Source of the DNA: Patescibacteria group bacterium
GTDB lineage: Bacteria > Patescibacteriota > Minisyncoccia > Moranbacterales > UBA1568
Direction of reading: 5' to 3'
Length of the DNA: 7,289 nucleotides
NCBI GenBank assembly: GCA_030917745.1
Contig: JAUPUC010000061.1
Location: forward strand, 1-7,289
The translations under genes and the position numbers were made by a program. Below the pieces are notes generated by a model. That model saw only the letters and a program-made list of their open reading frames with translations, was not told where the DNA came from and ran no database searches. Below, piece by piece: positions 4,524-7,289 of this stretch (position 1 is its first letter; each line of letters opens with the position of its first letter).

Positions 4524-4529
4524 ATGAGA
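4513..4529. promoter_or_regulatory. inverted repeat over the -10 box, candidate redox operator
   Basis: TCTCGTATAATATGAGA is a 17-bp hyphenated palindrome with 7 of 8 pairs matching, centred on 4521 and fully covering the -10. Its size and position would suit a dimeric repressor of the peroxiredoxin operon. It is not a PerR box (TTATAATNATTATAA) by sequence. No regulator gene is in the window. Confidence 0.4.
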
Positions 4530-4618
4530 CACAAAATGAGCTTCTTTTCAGGATGTTTGACAAGAAAAAATCAGAGCGGTACTCTACGAGAACCTCTTAA
4601 GAAACTAAATAAAATCCT

Positions 4619-5227
4619 ATGCAAAATGATATGTGTTGTGGCGGAGAATGCGGCGAAAACGTCCTCCCGATTATCGGCCAAGAAATACCCGAAATCCATT
4701 TTGAAATGTTTCATCAGAAGGCATTCAAAAAAACCAGTTTTTCCGAATTTCGAGGAAAATGGATGGTACTTTTCTTTTATCCAGCTGATTTTACTTTTGT
4801 TTGTCCAACAGAACTTGAAGATCTTGCTCATCACTACGAAGAATTCCAAAAAATGGGGGTTGAAGTTTGTGGTGTCAGCACCGACACTGTCTTCACCCAC
4901 AAAGCCTGGCATGACCACTCTCCTGCAATTGCCAAGGTGCACTACCCTCTGATTGCTGATCCAACGAGCTTAATCACTCGCTCATTTGGAGTATATATAG
5001 AAGAAGAAGGTTTGGCTCGTCGAGGGACATTCATTATCGATCCCGATGGAATTCTGCAGGCCTATGAGGTACATGCTAATAATATCGGCCGGAGCGTCAC
5101 TGAGCTGATTCGAAAAATAGAAGCCGCACAATTTGTACGTGAACACGGAGGAGAGGTATGCCCCGCTAATTGGAAGCCAGGTGCGAAGACACTTACTCCT
5201 GGTATCGAACTTGTTGGAAAAATTTAG
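4619..5227 (+). CDS. AhpC/TSA-type 2-Cys peroxiredoxin
   Basis: 202 residues. It reduces H2O2, organic peroxides and peroxynitrite in the cytoplasm. The thioredoxin-like domain has the peroxidatic site PADFTFVCPTE, with Thr59 and Cys62, and the resolving site EVCPANWKPG, with Cys181, so this is a typical two-cysteine dimer enzyme. RRGTFIIDPDG (134-144) carries the conserved Arg. The reductant (AhpF or thioredoxin) is not in the window. The N terminus is odd: MQNDMCCGGECGEN puts three cysteines at 6, 7 and 11 before the domain. The ATG at 4619 has no SD; the next in-frame ATG (residue 5) has none either. An alternate-frame open stretch over its first half is a shadow. Superoxide dismutase follows 5 nt after the TAG stop, so the products act in sequence. 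The symbol ahpC is plausible but not proven. Confidence 0.95.
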   Translation: MQNDMCCGGECGENVLPIIGQEIPEIHFEMFHQKAFKKTSFSEFRGKWMVLFFYPADFTFVCPTELEDLAHHYEEFQKMGVEVCGVSTDTVFTHKAWHDHSPAIAKVHYPLIADPTSLITRSFGVYIEEEGLARRGTFIIDPDGILQAYEVHANNIGRSVTELIRKIEAAQFVREHGGEVCPANWKPGAKTLTPGIELVGKI

Positions 5228-5232
5228 TGCGT

Positions 5233-5805
5233 ATGACTCCTTACACACCAAAAAACTTCTCTTCACTCCTCGGGATGCAGGGATTGTCTGATACTCTCCT
5301 CTCTAATCACTTCACCCTCTATGAAGGCTACGTGAAGAATGTGAATGCCCTTCTTGAACTCCTCCCTACTAAAACACCTGGTACGCCAGAACATGCCGAA
5401 TTAAAGCGTCGTTTCGGATGGGAGTGGAATGGTATGCGCCTTCATGAGCTCTACTTTGAAAATCTCAGTCAAACAGAAAACACTCAGGGTCCTTCAGCCG
5501 CGCTCAAAGAAAAAATGACTGAATCATTCGGGAGCCTTGAGGCCTGGTCTGAAGATTTTTTCGGAATCGCACTCATGAGAGGTATCGGCTGGGTGGTTTT
5601 AACCCAAGATGAACACACCGGACAACTCTTCAACACCTGGATTAATGAACATGACGGGGGATTCTTGGCTGGAGGCAAACCTCTTCTCGTACTCGACGTC
5701 TTCGAACATGCGTATATGACTGATTACGGTATCAAGAAAGCTGACTATGTCGCTCTCTACAAAACTCACATCAATTGGGATATTGTTTCACAGCGTTTCG
5801 TTTAG
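5233..5805 (+). CDS. Fe/Mn-family superoxide dismutase
   Basis: 190 residues from ATG at 5233. An earlier in-frame ATG at 5170 lies inside the peroxiredoxin and would add an unrelated 21-residue leader, so it is rejected. It converts superoxide to O2 and H2O2. Predicted metal ligands are His26 (SNHFTLYEGYVKNVN), His71 (WNGMRLHELYFENL), Asp155 and His159 (PLLVLDVFEHAYMTDYG). GIGWVVL (117-123) matches the family GSGW..L segment. There is no signal peptide, so it is cytoplasmic. The residue aligned with the metal-tuning Gln of E. coli MnSOD appears to be His140 (NEHDGG), and the residue two before Asp155 is Val, against Gly in most MnSODs and Thr in FeSODs. Metal choice is therefore uncertain. 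No SD is visible; with a 5-nt gap, translation is probably coupled to the peroxiredoxin. The symbol (sodA or sodB) is left open. Stop is TAG. Confidence 0.94.
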   Translation: MTPYTPKNFSSLLGMQGLSDTLLSNHFTLYEGYVKNVNALLELLPTKTPGTPEHAELKRRFGWEWNGMRLHELYFENLSQTENTQGPSAALKEKMTESFGSLEAWSEDFFGIALMRGIGWVVLTQDEHTGQLFNTWINEHDGGFLAGGKPLLVLDVFEHAYMTDYGIKKADYVALYKTHINWDIVSQRFV

Positions 5806-5812
5806 CGAAAAA

Positions 5813-5834
5813 GTCTGAGAAAAGATGTCTGAGA
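5813..5834 (+). repeat. short direct repeat GTCTGAGA
   Basis: GTCTGAGA occurs at 5813-5820 and 5827-5834, a 14-base period, just after the superoxide dismutase stop. No function is suggested. Confidence 0.4.
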
Positions 5835-5840
5835 TTCAAA

Positions 5841-5867
5841 ATTCCTGTACTTATTTTGGTACAGAAT
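5841..5867 (+). terminator. hairpin between superoxide dismutase and ribonucleotide reductase
   Basis: ATTC(c)TGTAC (5841-5850) and GTACAGAAT (5859-5867) form a 9-bp stem with one bulged C and an 8-nt loop. No U-run follows, so termination is doubtful. It could also be an operator or an mRNA 3'-end protecting structure for the peroxiredoxin-superoxide dismutase transcript. Confidence 0.35.
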
Positions 5868-5946
5868 ACGCAGTTGTCTTCTTAATATATCCTGTTTTGC
5901 ATCCGCAAGATAACCTTTAATGGCGTCTCGCTACGCTTCACATCTT

Positions 5947-7289
5947 ATGCCTATCGAAAAAATCCGCCGCCGAGATGGAGAAATTATTCCTTTTGACCGA
6001 CAGCGTATCGAGCGAGCCGTTGAGCTTGCCTGCGATGCCATTGGGGTCACGGACAAAGCGTTTATCCCTGAACTTACCGATGAAGTCATCAAAGATGTAG
6101 AGCGCGTCTACTCAGAAATCTTCGTTCATCGGGTACCTACAGTTGAGGATATCCAGGATATTGTTGAGCGAGAATTGGTGAAGTCGAATCGTTTTGATTT
6201 AGCGAAAACATACATCATCTACCGCGAAGAGCGTAAAAAGGAACGCGAAGAGCGTCATGAGCGGCTTGTACGTGAATTTGAAGAAAAAACTCTCAAGGTC
6301 ACTAAGGCTGACGAATCAAAAGAATATTTTGACATCAAGAAACTCCGAATTGTCTTTGACCGAGCCGCAAAAGGATACGAGGAAGAATGCCGGTTTGAGG
6401 ATCTTATGGATTCTTTCAAGAAGAATCTGGTGAATGACATCAAAACTTCTGACATCGAAACACTCATCGTCAAAACCTGTATTGATTTGGTCACTGTTGA
6501 AAATATCGCCTGGCAAAATGTCGCTGCCCGTATTCTTCTAGGCGGATTGTATAAGAAAGCCACTAAAAATCGAGGTCTTGCACAAAAAGATATCTACTCT
6601 GCTGCTGCCTATAAGGCACATTTTGATCATTATATTGAGAAGGGACTCTACTACAAAGATTTTTATCAATATTATTCTGAAGAAGATATTCTTGAGGCTG
6701 GCAAACATCTCTCAAAAGAAACAGATGAAAACTACGAATACACGACCATTGTTTCCTTTATCAAGCGCTACCTGCTCAACCCAAACAAAGTGATTCGTGA
6801 GTTACCGCAAGAGATGTATCTTTCTATCGCCCTCTTCTTAGCCATTCCTGAGAAAAAAGAGGGGAGACTTGCTCTGGCCCTCAAAATATATGAGCACTGT
6901 TCAAAACAGCGTATCTCTCTCCCTACTCCGACACTTCTCAACTCGCGCACTAACTATCATCAGCTTTCAAGTTGTTTCAAAATCAATGTTGACGATGATC
7001 TCCGCGGCATCTACCACGCCGTGGAAAATATGGCTCAAATTTCCAAATTTGGGGGAGGAGTAGGCGTCTATCTCGGAAATATTCGGGCACGAGGCAGCTC
7101 AATCCGTGGGGTCAAAGGCATGTCTGGTGGAGTAAATCCATGGGTAAAGGTAATCAATGATACCGCCATCGCGGTCAATCAGCTCGGTGCACGCCTGGGC
7201 GCTATTTCCGTCACACTTGATGTCTGGCATCTTGATATTTATGATTTTCTCGATCTACAAACAGAAACTGGAGATATTCGAGCCAAAGC
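5947..7289 (+). CDS. ribonucleoside-diphosphate reductase, alpha (large) subunit, 5' part
   Basis: Partial: 447 codons are open to the window end, roughly the N-terminal half of a 750-850 aa protein. It makes deoxyribonucleotides for DNA synthesis. Residues 1-100 form an ATP-cone (IEKIRRRDGEIIPFDRQRIE...YIIYREERKKE), which binds ATP/dATP for overall activity control. The 10-stranded barrel domain begins later: PTPTLLNSRTNYHQLSSCF places the first redox cysteine at 343, KFGGGVGVYLGNIRARGSSI is the substrate/specificity region, and VWHLDIYDFLDL starts near 426. The other catalytic cysteines and thiyl-radical site lie beyond the window. The pattern fits class I (NrdA/NrdE); class II cannot be fully excluded. 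The ATG at 5947 matches the usual cone start. An in-frame ATG at 5920 would add nine residues. Neither has an SD. No convincing promoter was found in the 141-nt gap. Confidence 0.93.
   Translation, partial: MPIEKIRRRDGEIIPFDRQRIERAVELACDAIGVTDKAFIPELTDEVIKDVERVYSEIFVHRVPTVEDIQDIVERELVKSNRFDLAKTYIIYREERKKEREERHERLVREFEEKTLKVTKADESKEYFDIKKLRIVFDRAAKGYEEECRFEDLMDSFKKNLVNDIKTSDIETLIVKTCIDLVTVENIAWQNVAARILLGGLYKKATKNRGLAQKDIYSAAAYKAHFDHYIEKGLYYKDFYQYYSEEDILEAGKHLSKETDENYEYTTIVSFIKRYLLNPNKVIRELPQEMYLSIALFLAIPEKKEGRLALALKIYEHCSKQRISLPTPTLLNSRTNYHQLSSCFKINVDDDLRGIYHAVENMAQISKFGGGVGVYLGNIRARGSSIRGVKGMSGGVNPWVKVINDTAIAVNQLGARLGAISVTLDVWHLDIYDFLDLQTETGDIRAK

Larger units (their letters stand above)
4237..4618. 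other. 382-bp divergent intergenic region
   Basis: It holds a leftward promoter for the pseudouridine synthase (4286-4314) and a rightward promoter for the peroxiredoxin operon (4496-4523), followed by a ~90-nt leader. I see nothing structured in 4320-4490. Open frames crossing it overlap the peroxiredoxin gene in the wrong frame and resemble no known protein. Confidence 0.6.

Noticed and set aside
4317..4952. 211-aa plus-strand frame overlapping the peroxiredoxin
   Set aside because: The shared region encodes a conserved peroxiredoxin in another frame. This product is Lys/Leu-rich without motifs, and its start precedes the promoter.
5841..5867. LexA-like site CTG...CAG upstream of the ribonucleotide reductase
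   Set aside because: CTG and CAG are 14 bases apart, not 10 as in the proteobacterial LexA box, and the site does not match the Gram-positive box.
1..7289. CRISPR array, rRNA genes, insertion sequence
   Set aside because: No regularly spaced repeats, no rRNA stretches and no transposase-like frame were seen on either strand.

Overview
The window is bacterial chromosome. A housekeeping block occupies about 1900-7289: rRNA pseudouridine synthase, ribosomal protein L19, five tRNAs, peroxiredoxin, superoxide dismutase and the 5' part of a ribonucleotide reductase large subunit. A patchy accessory segment lies to its left. The five tRNA genes do not encode CCA. Most housekeeping starts lack a Shine-Dalgarno (SD) sequence, and stop codons are 5 TAG, 2 TAA and no TGA. 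Together with the short L19 and the superoxide dismutase type, this would fit a small-genome lineage such as Patescibacteria/CPR. That placement is an inference, and no marker here proves it. The genetic code appears standard for UGA: 447 ribonucleotide reductase codons contain no in-frame TGA.

Left part, 1-1140. A GC-rich minus-strand gene of unknown function (230-754) has its own SD and terminator. A second strong hairpin lies at 79-119. A 386-bp gene-free stretch follows, with repeated CCATTTTrTCCAA motifs, a 14-bp perfect palindrome and several small hairpins.

1124-1896 is a compact AT-rich toxin-antitoxin-like module on the plus strand: a small HTH protein followed after 2 nt by a Fic/Doc toxin. 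Its promoter lies between and over two 12-bp inverted arms, and its transcript would start almost at the ATG. A bidirectional terminator separates it from the convergent tRNA genes.

1905-4236 is a minus-strand block. In transcription order it runs RluA/RluD-type pseudouridine synthase, rplS, tRNA-Leu(GAG), a roughly 180-nt imperfect palindromic element, tRNA-Val(TAC), tRNA-Phe(GAA), a CAT-anticodon tRNA (Ile2 or Met), and tRNA-Gly(GCC). It is a translation and ribosome-maturation cluster.

4237-4618 is a divergent intergenic region with a good promoter for each side. To its right on the plus strand are an AhpC-type 2-Cys peroxiredoxin and an Fe/Mn superoxide dismutase, 5 nt apart. They form a two-gene oxidative-stress operon in which superoxide is converted to peroxide and peroxide to water. 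An oxygen-related class I-like ribonucleotide reductase gene follows and runs off the window end.
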